From: Sediminibacillus dalangtanensis
Lineage (GTDB): Bacteria > Bacillota > Bacilli > Bacillales > Amphibacillaceae
DNA length: 64,000 bases
Assembly (NCBI RefSeq): GCF_017792025.1
Contig: NZ_CP046956.1
Span: 1,054,001-1,118,000, forward strand
Direction of reading: 5' to 3'
Shown one piece after another: positions 26,221 to 34,432 of this stretch. Position 1 is the first letter of the stretch, and every line of letters begins with the position of its first letter. The notes beneath the pieces are model-generated. The model did no database searches. It was not told the DNA's origin and saw nothing but the letters and a program-made list of their open reading frames with translations. The position numbers and the translations under genes were made by a program.

Positions 26221-27405
26221 CTATAGCTTCAATACAAAATGAAGGATCGTTCCAACAGCCAAGAAAGCGATGCAAATCCAGGTGATTATGGTTTTAAACC
26301 GAGAATCCCCTTCCATGCTCATCATTCCAGCATGTGCTCCTGACTGCTTAAATTGTCGGAAAAGCCAGAGAGTGAACAGGGCAATCAAGGCAAAAGCGAT
26401 ATTGAACCAAAAAGTATAATCGACTTGGAAAGGACTTTCGTTCATGATTTGTCGACCGGATTCCGGCAGGATACCTAGTGCGGCAAATCCCCCGTGGATA
26501 AGGAAAGCTGTAATTACAATCGAAACATAAAATATACCAGCTATATAAAGAGCCAACTTCCAACCATAGTATTTTTTGTTGACCATCACGATTGGCGGAA
26601 CAATCAAATCTGAATAAATAAACGCCATGATACCAGCGAAGGTCACGCCACTTGATGCCAAAATGGTTGATATCGGAATGTTTCCCATCGAACCGATAAA
26701 GGTTAATGCAGCAGCCAGCGGAGCGATCAGGGCATTTTCCAATACTACCCAAAAACCACCATCTGTTCCTGCCATGAATAACCCTTCCCAAAATGATTCT
26801 GGAACAACGGTTGCCATGATTCCGGCGATAGTGAAACCAATCGTAATGTCCTTCCATACCATTTGCCAATTCATGACGAACTCATGTCCAACCTGGTACC
26901 ATCCTTTTTTTGTACGGATCTTCTTTTTCCAGTCAAACTCCTCCTGGTGTTCATCTTCTGTGCGGTCGCGGGCAGCTTGAACCCATTTTTTCGGCATGGT
27001 GATACGGGCCAGGATGGAGACAACCATGATCAAAAGAATACCTCCGATGATTTCTGCTACGACAAATTGCCATCCTAAAAAGATATAAATCAAAATTCCT
27101 AATTCTATTACCAGGTTTGTTGATGAAAATAAAAATGCAAGTGTAGCGACAAAATGTGCGCCTTTTTTGAATAAGCTTTTTCCGGCAGCAAGAGCTGCAA
27201 AGGAACAAGAGGAGCTAATTGCCCCGAAAAGTGTTGCAAGTCCGATTGATTTAGCATTGTCTTTTCCAATATATTTGGCTAATTTTCCTTGAGGGATGAA
27301 AGCCTGGATCATCGAGCTGATTAAATATCCGAGTATGAATGCCCATCCAGCTTTCCAAAAAAAGCCGAGGGACGTAATCGCTGATTGTCCGAATTGTTCC
27401 CACAT
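26221..27405 (-). CDS. ArsP/YraQ-type permease (DUF318 family)
   Basis: A 394-residue membrane protein with about 8-10 helices in two homologous halves. The first half carries LFGAISSSCSFAALAAGKSL and the second FIGSMGNIPISTILASSGV, the paired re-entrant-like motifs of the permease_put family (PF03773, which includes methylarsenite exporter ArsP and many uncharacterised YraQ proteins). A central cytosolic loop is very charged (RDRTEDEHQEEFDWKKK). An upstream ATG at 27420 lies inside the ribosome binding sequence; the ATG at 27405 follows GGAGGTGA. No ars genes are nearby, so the substrate cannot be assigned. Confidence 0.82.
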   Translation of the reverse strand: MWEQFGQSAITSLGFFWKAGWAFILGYLISSMIQAFIPQGKLAKYIGKDNAKSIGLATLFGAISSSCSFAALAAGKSLFKKGAHFVATLAFLFSSTNLVIELGILIYIFLGWQFVVAEIIGGILLIMVVSILARITMPKKWVQAARDRTEDEHQEEFDWKKKIRTKKGWYQVGHEFVMNWQMVWKDITIGFTIAGIMATVVPESFWEGLFMAGTDGGFWVVLENALIAPLAAALTFIGSMGNIPISTILASSGVTFAGIMAFIYSDLIVPPIVMVNKKYYGWKLALYIAGIFYVSIVITAFLIHGGFAALGILPESGRQIMNESPFQVDYTFWFNIAFALIALFTLWLFRQFKQSGAHAGMMSMEGDSRFKTIITWICIAFLAVGTILHFVLKL

Positions 27406-27555
27406 AGTAGTCACCTCCATTATTTCTTATCGTAAATACCAAGAACTGTTTCGATGGGATAAAATTCGACTTCTCATGTTTTATTTCCACTCACTTCCTG
27501 CCGCTAAACGGTACGAAGAGCTTATGTATTCTTGATAGGGTGGGGACGAGGAGAA

Positions 27556-27855
27556 TACGCCTATTCGCGCATATATACTGGCGGCAAAAGAAATATTGCC
27601 TGCAAGAATAGCAGGTAACTCGTCTGCTTCTCATCCGGTCTGGCCTGAGATGAATCTGGCGGATGTACGTAAAGGATGCGAGAGCACCACTTGAACGTTG
27701 AAACGATTTTGGAAAATGGGGAATTCGATAAGTTAGTAACCTACCAAACCAGTACAGGAAAATCTTGTACACATTCGCTAGGCGACATCTTGGTTCATTT
27801 GGCATTGCATGGTGAGCATCACCGCGGCCAAATCATCAACGTCTCGGGAACATGA
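27556..27855 (+). pseudogene. Remnant of a DinB/YfiT-like gene
   Basis: Two frames together read like the C-terminal two thirds of a DinB-family protein. The first gives AYILAAKEILPARIAGN and ASHPVWPEMNLADVRKG, ending at a stop near 27692. After a frame change the second gives HLNVETILENGEFDKLVTYQ and then DILVHLALHGEHHRGQI with a stop at 27853-27855. The HGEHHRGQI histidine motif is typical of the metal site of DinB proteins. The start is lost and stops (TGA TAG) occur near 27532. The interval 27406-28016 holds no intact gene. Confidence 0.65.
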
Positions 27856-28016
27856 AAAAGAACATGCGGATTTCATCACGTTTCGTCGTTAAAGAAGCTA
27901 CAGATGCTGATATAACATAGAAGCGGCGACTAATTAGTTGTTTCCTGAAATCGATGGTGGGATAATAGTCCAGAGGATAAATCGAAAAAGGCAGATTAAT
28001 AGAAGGAAGGATACAT

Positions 28017-29264
28017 GTGGCAAGAAATTTTTTACGGTCGGTAAAGCATCGGACAGCAATGGTTTGGAATATTCCTTCATTCCCTATTTTATTGCTTTTA
28101 AATTTTATGGTAGGGCTTTCGATGTCTTTGTTTGTCCCTTTTTCCTCGATATTCGGGTTGGATGTAGTTGGTATGAGCAACATGGCATATGGTGTGTTCA
28201 TGATGATAATGGCTGTAGGGGGAGTGGTCATCAGTACATACATCGGTAAACTGTCGGATCGGAACATAAGCAGGAAGATGATTTTGGTAATTACGTCGGT
28301 CGCTGCGATATTTGGGTACATCGGCTTTGCTTACATTCGTGATTACTATTTATTATCGATGGTGGCGTTTTTTCTGCTTGGCATGGCTTCAGCAACGATG
28401 CCGCAGTTATGGGCACATGCTCGGGAGATATTAGAATCCTCTGAAGTTCCTAAGAGGGAAATCCCTTTTGTGATGAACATATTTCGCATGTTTACGGCGC
28501 TTGCCTGGACAGTCGGCCCGGCTTTTGCAGGTTGGGTACTGGTACTTGTTGACTTCGAAGGACTATTTTTATTGGTGGCGTTTGGCTTTTTCCTATGCAT
28601 CATCGCAGTGGTGGCCTTTATCAAGGATGAACCGAAAAAACAAGATATGTCCGGAAAACAAGTGGTACTAGGGAAATTCATCTTCCGTCCTTATATTTTT
28701 GCCAATATAGTAGCCATGTTTCTGCTGCATGCAGCAACGACAATCAACATGCAGAACATCCCTCAGTTTGTCACTAAAGTCCTCGGGGGTACGGAAGCAC
28801 ATGTCGGGATGATCTTTAGTGTTCCCCCTGTTTTTGAAATACCGTTAATGATTGCTTTCGGTATCCTGGCGACGAGGCTTGATCTAGGATGGCTAATTAA
28901 ACTCGGCTTTTTATTTTCATTTGTTTACTTTTTGCTGTTATGGAACGTGACAGCTCCATGGCAGATATACCCGCTGCAACTATTGAGCGCAGCCAATGTG
29001 GCAATAACTGCTGGTTTGGCAGTGACTTATTTTCAAAATTTCCTGCCAAAAGAACCGGGAACAGCCACAACCTTATATATGAATGCGCAAAAAATCGGGC
29101 AGACAATCGGGTTTTTATTGTTCGGTTATGTTTCCTCCCTATTGAGTTATGAAAATGTATTTATTATTTGTATCATTTTTACGGGAGTCGGATTCCTTAT
29201 CTTGCTTGCTGCCGGAAAGAAAAAAAGTGGCTCTTCTCTTCCCTTGTATGATGGAGTCAGATAA
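28017..29264 (+). CDS. MFS transporter, SetA-like sugar efflux family
   Basis: A 415-residue protein with 12 membrane helices. The loop between TM2 and TM3 has the MFS motif GKLSDRNISRKM (G-x-L-x-D-R-x-x-R-R type). Overall size and the pattern of the N-terminal half fit the sugar efflux (SET) group. The start is GTG at 28017 with AAGGAAGG seven bases upstream. It is alone. The substrate is unknown; sugar efflux is a family-level guess. Confidence 0.8.
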   Translation: MARNFLRSVKHRTAMVWNIPSFPILLLLNFMVGLSMSLFVPFSSIFGLDVVGMSNMAYGVFMMIMAVGGVVISTYIGKLSDRNISRKMILVITSVAAIFGYIGFAYIRDYYLLSMVAFFLLGMASATMPQLWAHAREILESSEVPKREIPFVMNIFRMFTALAWTVGPAFAGWVLVLVDFEGLFLLVAFGFFLCIIAVVAFIKDEPKKQDMSGKQVVLGKFIFRPYIFANIVAMFLLHAATTINMQNIPQFVTKVLGGTEAHVGMIFSVPPVFEIPLMIAFGILATRLDLGWLIKLGFLFSFVYFLLLWNVTAPWQIYPLQLLSAANVAITAGLAVTYFQNFLPKEPGTATTLYMNAQKIGQTIGFLLFGYVSSLLSYENVFIICIIFTGVGFLILLAAGKKKSGSSLPLYDGVR

Positions 29265-29300
29265 AAGGAGAACGGTTTTGAAGGCTGACACATAAAATAG

Positions 29301-29331
29301 GAAAGGATCGGATGTTACTTCCGATCCTTTC
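29301..29331. terminator. Perfect hairpin after the MFS gene
   Basis: A 12-bp perfect stem (29301-29312 with 29320-29331) and a 7-nt loop, without a clear T tract on the plus strand. It lies between convergent genes. Confidence 0.5.
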
Positions 29332-29374
29332 AGGGGAACGACGGGGTATTTTAAACATTGGAAAGGGGAAGGGA

Positions 29375-29770
29375 TTACAGTATATCCAGCTGGGCGACCA
29401 GGGATACCAGGATTTGAATAAGAACCTGGATGGATGCTGCCACATCCGTATCTGTAGTGGTCACCGTGACACCTTCCGAACCATCAACTACAATCAGCTG
29501 ACGGTTGGATTGACCAATGCGAGAGTACTGCAACAGTTCCTCTGTCACCTGAGTAGCACGGGTATCATCCGCAATCGAAATGTGGATGACGATGGCAATC
29601 GCCACCTGAAGGGCAGCCTGCAGTGAAACGGCTACCTGCGTGTCCGTAGTATCCACCGTTACTTCTGTAGAGTTCAATACAAAGATTGCTTCCCTTGAAC
29701 TTTGCTCGAGGTCGGCAATTTGGTCAGCGTATTGGCTGACATGATTTGCTGAGTTGCTATTTTTACCCAT
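29375..29770 (-). CDS. Spore coat protein of the CotX/CotV family
   Basis: A 131-residue protein built of two similar CotX repeats: VTVDTTDTQVAVSLQAAL (about 37-54) and VTVTTTDTDVAASIQVLI (about 101-118), each followed by a hydrophobic beta/helix stretch ending in IHISIAD and LVAQLDIL. This doubled TTDT-AVSLQ pattern is diagnostic for CotX and CotV, insoluble crosslinked outer-coat/crust proteins in Bacillus. It follows the CotW-like gene by 28 bases, in the same orientation, with GGAGG upstream. Mother-cell sigma-K/GerE control is expected but not visible. Confidence 0.9.
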   Translation of the reverse strand: MGKNSNSANHVSQYADQIADLEQSSREAIFVLNSTEVTVDTTDTQVAVSLQAALQVAIAIVIHISIADDTRATQVTEELLQYSRIGQSNRQLIVVDGSEGVTVTTTDTDVAASIQVLIQILVSLVAQLDIL

Positions 29771-29798
29771 TTAAAAATTCCTCCTTGAAATTTTAAAT

Positions 29799-30092
29799 TC
29801 AGGCCTCGGGGCCTTTATTTTTTTGTTGAATTTGTTGCAGTTTTTTTAAGATTTCTTCCGTTTGTGGTTGGAAAGCATTGTTTTTGTTTTGTTGATCGGT
29901 AAGAAATGCTTCTGCCTGTGATTTCAGACTTTCCACCGATTCTTTGATCTGCGCTTTTTCATTCGAAGATAATTCGCGCAGTCGTTTATTCCCTCTTGAG
30001 ATATTAAGCCGGTTAAATAAATCCGAAACATGCATTTGAATCAGATTGCCGGAAATTTCATTTAAATTGCTTTTAAAATGCTCATCCGCCAA
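29799..30092 (-). CDS. CotW-like spore coat protein
   Basis: A 97-residue, highly charged, helical protein. The segment LSSNEKAQIKESVESLKSQA followed by EAFL resembles the SDEE-K-LKETVE-LK-Q-FL core of CotW. It begins with TTG at 30092 after AGGAGGGA and lies just upstream of the CotX-like gene, the arrangement found in cotVWX clusters. The name rests on short similarity plus context. Confidence 0.65.
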   Translation of the reverse strand: MADEHFKSNLNEISGNLIQMHVSDLFNRLNISRGNKRLRELSSNEKAQIKESVESLKSQAEAFLTDQQNKNNAFQPQTEEILKKLQQIQQKNKGPEA

Positions 30093-30246
30093 TATTCTCC
30101 CTCCTTTAGCACTTGTATTGAACTTCTACTTTATATATATTTCTTTTTTGAGGTTAAGGAAGGGTTCCTATCATGGTAGTAAGAAAAATAGATAACTGTA
30201 TCATACAATTTGTCCACTATTTCGGTGTATTGGAAAGAATGAAATA

Positions 30247-30274
30247 GAAAAAGCACAGAATTTTTTTCTGTGCT
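30247..30274 (-). terminator. Terminator of the gerA-type operon
   Basis: On the minus strand AAGCACAGAA-AAAAA-TTCTGTGCTT followed by a T run, directly after the stop of the C gene. Confidence 0.85.
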
Positions 30275-31447
30275 TCATCGGTTTGATATTCGGTTGGGAA
30301 CTTCTTTTCTTAAGGCATTTTCATGCTGTATCTTAACATCCACCTCTACTTCTATATTCATTTTTGCGTAAATTTCCGGCCAATTTTTTTTGATGCGCTG
30401 CCAATCTTTCGGGAACTGTTCGCGTATCGTTCTGCGTAGAAATAAAACATCATGATTTTCTTCTTGCATTTTACGAATCATTTCTGTCGTCAATGTCTTA
30501 ATATGGTTTGCAGTCGCTTTTTCCATTTCCGAGATACTCATTTCTGCAGGGCTGTCCATTATGGATACTTCTTCATTAATTCGGTAATGGACTGTAGGGG
30601 AACTACCATTTACTTTGATTGTGGGTTTACTCGATTGCGTAATACTACTGGTGATCAGGTTCCCTTTTTCCGTGGGTATTTCCAAGATGGATCGCTTACC
30701 TACCTTCCCCGTCAAATACATCCAAGCTTTTGCATCTAATTCAGTAAGCTCCGTTACCAGCTTGTACTGGTCGTAAAATGCCATTTTGTTTACTTGTGCC
30801 CATGCGTTTTGTCCGGAGGCTTCTGTTTTGTTCAAACTAGTATTCATAACCATATTGGCCATAGGCGTAAAAGCCAGTACATCTGGATCCGATTGGTGAA
30901 CTAATAATTCATTTAAATTTACAGGACGATAGGTTGATGACCGATTGGCCACATTAAGAATGTTTTTGACCCCGCTCGCCAGGTTTGACTCGAAAGGGGT
31001 TTTTGAACGTAATAGATTTTCGGCCTTTCCCTTCGCTGTTATGATATTTACGGTTCTTCTTATCTCGAATTCCCGATCAATGGTTGTGATGACATCCTTT
31101 ATTCCATGATTGGCTACTCCTTCCCCAATCAATATCAATTCCATGTGGGAATAGATTGGGGTACGGGGAGAGATTTCTGTCAGCTTAGCCATTGCCTGTC
31201 CAAGTGAGTCAGCTTCAATCGAGTAAGTCGTGTTTTCCTGACTGCCGGTGCTTTGGGATCCTCCTGTTGAAAACTCTTTTGGCAGCGCCCATTGAAAGGT
31301 CACGCGCAGCTTTTCTTCATCCGTTATGTCCAACGCCATCCCCATAAGGAAATTGATATCTGATATTTCATTTCGATCCCAGCAGCCTGTCAAAACGAGC
31401 AACCAAAAGAAAATAAGGATTCCTTTTTTCACTTTAGTTTGCAGCAT
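30275..31447 (-). CDS. Germinant receptor subunit C (GerAC/GerKC family lipoprotein)
   Basis: A 390-residue lipoprotein with signal and lipobox LTGC (Cys22), followed by WDRNEI, the hallmark start of Ger(x)C proteins. The rest is the three-domain GerAC fold; motif RTPIYSHMELILIGEG and the C-terminal helix region KDWQRIKKNWPEIYAKM are typical. It is anchored on the outer face of the spore inner membrane as part of the receptor that senses nutrients and starts germination. It overlaps the B gene by 14 bases. The cognate germinant cannot be deduced. Confidence 0.94.
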   Translation of the reverse strand: MLQTKVKKGILIFFWLLVLTGCWDRNEISDINFLMGMALDITDEEKLRVTFQWALPKEFSTGGSQSTGSQENTTYSIEADSLGQAMAKLTEISPRTPIYSHMELILIGEGVANHGIKDVITTIDREFEIRRTVNIITAKGKAENLLRSKTPFESNLASGVKNILNVANRSSTYRPVNLNELLVHQSDPDVLAFTPMANMVMNTSLNKTEASGQNAWAQVNKMAFYDQYKLVTELTELDAKAWMYLTGKVGKRSILEIPTEKGNLITSSITQSSKPTIKVNGSSPTVHYRINEEVSIMDSPAEMSISEMEKATANHIKTLTTEMIRKMQEENHDVLFLRRTIREQFPKDWQRIKKNWPEIYAKMNIEVEVDVKIQHENALRKEVPNRISNR

Positions 31448-32537
31448 GGTTCCTCACCTTTACCCGTATAAAAAAAGTTAAAAAGATCAGGATTGGAAAA
31501 ATCGCCTGGAATAGTAAACACCAGTAGACCCACTGATCAAAAATGAATAGAAACAGACTTGAGGTATCCGGTAAGAGTGTGACAATACAGATAAACCCAA
31601 CAATGATTAAAAAGAAATCGAGGATTTTTCCGTTTTTATTCCGATTCAAGGTGTGTTTCAATGTTTTGACGGATACGGAAAAAAAGATACCGCTGACCAA
31701 CAGTATCGCTCCGGCCCAGATGGTAACGAGAAAAATTTCCATTCGTTCCATGAACTCGCCCATTTGAATCATGGTGATTAATTCTACTGTTGGATATTGA
31801 AGGCGCTGTAATTCAAACGGAGAAAATACGCCGACTTCTTCTACAATTACAAGGCTTGTCAGTAGAAAGGCGAAAAAGACTCCTGCGAATATTTTTCTAT
31901 GCTTGCGCTTTTCGTTTTTATAGTTAACGAATGGAAACAGCGTAGCGACTAAGAAAACTTGGCCATAGCTGGCGAACGCAACAATCGTACTATATGCAAA
32001 TCCTTTTGCTTGAGAAGGCAGAACCGGTTGATAATAGGGTAAGTTAATTTCCGGAAATACAGAAAGTGCCAGGAAAGTTAAAGTAAAAATCAAAAGAATC
32101 AGTACCATGTTGCTTGCCCGGGCCAGTACTTCGATTCCCAAAAGAGAACAATACAGGCAAAGCATTAATACCAACAGTAGGATAGAAATCATCGGCGTAG
32201 TCGGAAGAAATAATACCTTGAATGTGGTCACAATCATTTGAACGTGAATGATAAATAGTACAAAAAAGTAAAGGAAATAGCAGCCGCCTACAAAAGCTCC
32301 CAAAAATTTTCCGAATAAGTATTGCAGGACAGCAGGAAAGCTTTTGTCTGGAAATTGCTCAGCTATATATAACATCATTTTCATCAAAGCTACTGCCGCA
32401 ATGGTGGCCAAAAGTAAAGGAAGCCATAAATGTTGTCCAACGTGTTCAGACAACACAGCAGGAGCATAAACGTAAATTTGCACAATCAAAGTGAGCATTA
32501 TTAAAGATGTCATCTGGCCATGGGTGATTCGCAACAT
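31434..32537 (-). CDS. Germinant receptor subunit B (GerAB/GerKB family)
   Basis: A 367-residue integral membrane protein with about ten helices of the APC-superfamily spore permease group. N-terminal MLRITHGQMTSLIMLTLIVQ and the motif PDKSFPAVLQYLFGK near residue 65 fit the family. In GerA receptors the B subunit binds the germinant (an amino acid in B. subtilis GerAB). It shares one base with the stop of the A gene (TAATG), so the operon is tightly coupled. Confidence 0.93.
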   Translation of the reverse strand: MLRITHGQMTSLIMLTLIVQIYVYAPAVLSEHVGQHLWLPLLLATIAAVALMKMMLYIAEQFPDKSFPAVLQYLFGKFLGAFVGGCYFLYFFVLFIIHVQMIVTTFKVLFLPTTPMISILLLVLMLCLYCSLLGIEVLARASNMVLILLIFTLTFLALSVFPEINLPYYQPVLPSQAKGFAYSTIVAFASYGQVFLVATLFPFVNYKNEKRKHRKIFAGVFFAFLLTSLVIVEEVGVFSPFELQRLQYPTVELITMIQMGEFMERMEIFLVTIWAGAILLVSGIFFSVSVKTLKHTLNRNKNGKILDFFLIIVGFICIVTLLPDTSSLFLFIFDQWVYWCLLFQAIFPILIFLTFFIRVKVRNHAAN

Positions 32538-34072
32538 TAATCGTCCTTTTTACGATATTTTTTACCGGGATTTCGTTTACTTGGAAATTGTTTAAGAGAA
32601 GGCTGATCAACAGTAAACTTTTGATACCTTGCCTGCTGAAATAATGGAAATCGAAAAATGGTATCGCTTAAACCTTTCGGGAATAATGGGGCATGCGGAG
32701 CTAAGTATGGATAGCCGAACGACCGGAGGCTTGACAAATATAGGTAAAGTCCAAGCAGGCCCCAGACAATGCCGAAAAAGCCGAATGTTGCCGATAAAAA
32801 AATAAAGGCGAACCGGAGAATCCGAAAAGATACACCCAAACTATAGTTTGGAATAATAAAGGAAGAGATAGCTGTAATCGAAACAATGATAATGACCAAG
32901 GGACTGACAAATCCGGCGCGTACTGCGGCATCCCCAATAACAAGTGCCCCGACAATGCTAATCGTGTTTCCGATTGCTTTGGGCAGGCGAAGTCCTGCTT
33001 CCCGCAAAAATTCAAATGTAATTTCCATAAATAAGGTTTCAATTAAAGCTGGAAAAGGGACTGTTTCTCTGCCGGCAGCAATGCTAAGAGCCAGCGCGGT
33101 AGGAATCATCTCATGGTGAAAGGTAGTAAGTGCTATATACAGGCTGGGCAGCAGCAAAGAAACAAATAAGGCGGAAAACCGGATCATGCGCAGCAATGTT
33201 GCAATGTACATGGAATCATAATAATCATCAGGTGCTTGAAGCAGGGAAAACATGCTGATCGGTCCATATAATACAAAAGGAGAACCATCGACGATGATCG
33301 CTATTTTTCCCTCTATGATATTAGCCGCGATTTTATCGGGCCGTTCACTGCTTCCGACTAGCGGCACGATTGCATAAGAGTGATCTTTGATAAAGGATTG
33401 AATTTGATTGCTCGATTGGATGGCGTCTACTTCTATCCGGCTTAACCGCTTTTTAATTTCATTGATGATTTCCTCGCTGGCCACGCCATCCAGATACATT
33501 AAAACAATCTCCGTTTGTGAGATTGTACCAGCTTTTTTCTTTTCCACTTTTAAGTGGTGGCTGAAGATTCTTTTTCTTATCAGAGAAATATTGGTTTGGA
33601 AACTTTCTGTAAACCCTTCGCGTGGTCCTTTTATCGTTGCTTCTGCTGCAGGTTCTTCAATAGCGCGTTCTTTAATATCCTGTATATCGATTACGATGGC
33701 TTCTTTACTGTTAGAAACAAAAACGACAAAATTCCCTCTGGTCAGCGCCTGAATAACATGCTTGAAACTGGTTTCTTTTTTATAGCTGAAAGGGAGGTGC
33801 TCCAGCATGGAAGTTTCCTCTTTTTCGACAGCTTTCTTGAGATAATTTAGAATTTGTTTTACTTTTTTATCGTCGACCAATGTCTCTATGTATGCAATTC
33901 CAAATACTTGTGTGATAGAAAACACTTGTAAATCGTCATTGTTTTTTAAGTAGCGGGAAGAAAGTAAGTCCATATTATCTTGGAGTTTAGTGGAAATCGC
34001 ACTTTCGTCTGTGGTGAAGCGGCTGGCATAGGAAATGTTCCTTGTCTTTTTGTCTTTTCTCCTTTTCCACAT
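32537..34072 (-). CDS. Germinant receptor subunit A (GerAA/GerKA family)
   Basis: A 511-residue protein: a soluble N-terminal domain (to about 290, with LMYLDGVASEEIINEIKKR), then 4-6 membrane helices containing ERPDKIAANIIEGKIAI, IVDGSPFVLYGP and PFPALIETLFMEITFEFLRE, all family signatures, and a basic C terminus. An ATG at 34159 would add 29 residues, but the ATG at 34072 has GGGAGAG at seven bases and lies 35 bases after a sigma-G-like promoter, so it is preferred. The A subunit forms the oligomeric channel-like core of the receptor. First gene of A-B-C. Confidence 0.94.
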   Translation of the reverse strand: MWKRRKDKKTRNISYASRFTTDESAISTKLQDNMDLLSSRYLKNNDDLQVFSITQVFGIAYIETLVDDKKVKQILNYLKKAVEKEETSMLEHLPFSYKKETSFKHVIQALTRGNFVVFVSNSKEAIVIDIQDIKERAIEEPAAEATIKGPREGFTESFQTNISLIRKRIFSHHLKVEKKKAGTISQTEIVLMYLDGVASEEIINEIKKRLSRIEVDAIQSSNQIQSFIKDHSYAIVPLVGSSERPDKIAANIIEGKIAIIVDGSPFVLYGPISMFSLLQAPDDYYDSMYIATLLRMIRFSALFVSLLLPSLYIALTTFHHEMIPTALALSIAAGRETVPFPALIETLFMEITFEFLREAGLRLPKAIGNTISIVGALVIGDAAVRAGFVSPLVIIIVSITAISSFIIPNYSLGVSFRILRFAFIFLSATFGFFGIVWGLLGLYLYLSSLRSFGYPYLAPHAPLFPKGLSDTIFRFPLFQQARYQKFTVDQPSLKQFPSKRNPGKKYRKKDD

Positions 34073-34107
34073 GAAGCAGCTCTCCCGTCGTACAGATTGG
34101 TTTCCTC

Positions 34108-34137
34108 TAGTGTGCACGAAAAGAGAGGGGGTCATGC
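34108..34137 (-). promoter_or_regulatory. Candidate sigma-G promoter of the gerA-type operon
   Basis: On the minus strand GCATGA (-35) and CACACTA (-10) with a 17-bp spacer resemble the forespore sigma-G consensus (GNATGA / CATNNTA). It ends 35 bases before the chosen start of the A gene. Confidence 0.6.
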
Positions 34138-34432
34138 ACTTATCGTTTAGATTAGCCATTTGTTTGGAGGTTTTTAGGAAAAACAGGTAAGGTTATAAAG
34201 TGCTTATCTTTAGATCGGTATCATTAGAAGATTGGAAAAAGTTGTTGTCGAATAATGTAGAAAAATAACTGGGTATTTCATGAAATAATGGTATAATTGA
34301 TGAAAGGAAAACAGGCGTATTCCGGATCTTGTGTTCGACAATAGATGGCAATACTGTTTTATTTTACGTTGTTTCGTTGGCTTATGAGGGGGCAGTAGTC
34401 TGAAAGGAATCCGACAATGAGGAGAACAATCT

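Noticed and set aside
34073..34159. 29-residue N-terminal extension of the germinant receptor A subunit (ATG at 34159)
   Set aside because: It would place the start upstream of the sigma-G-like promoter and lacks a ribosome binding site; the 34072 start fits the family better.
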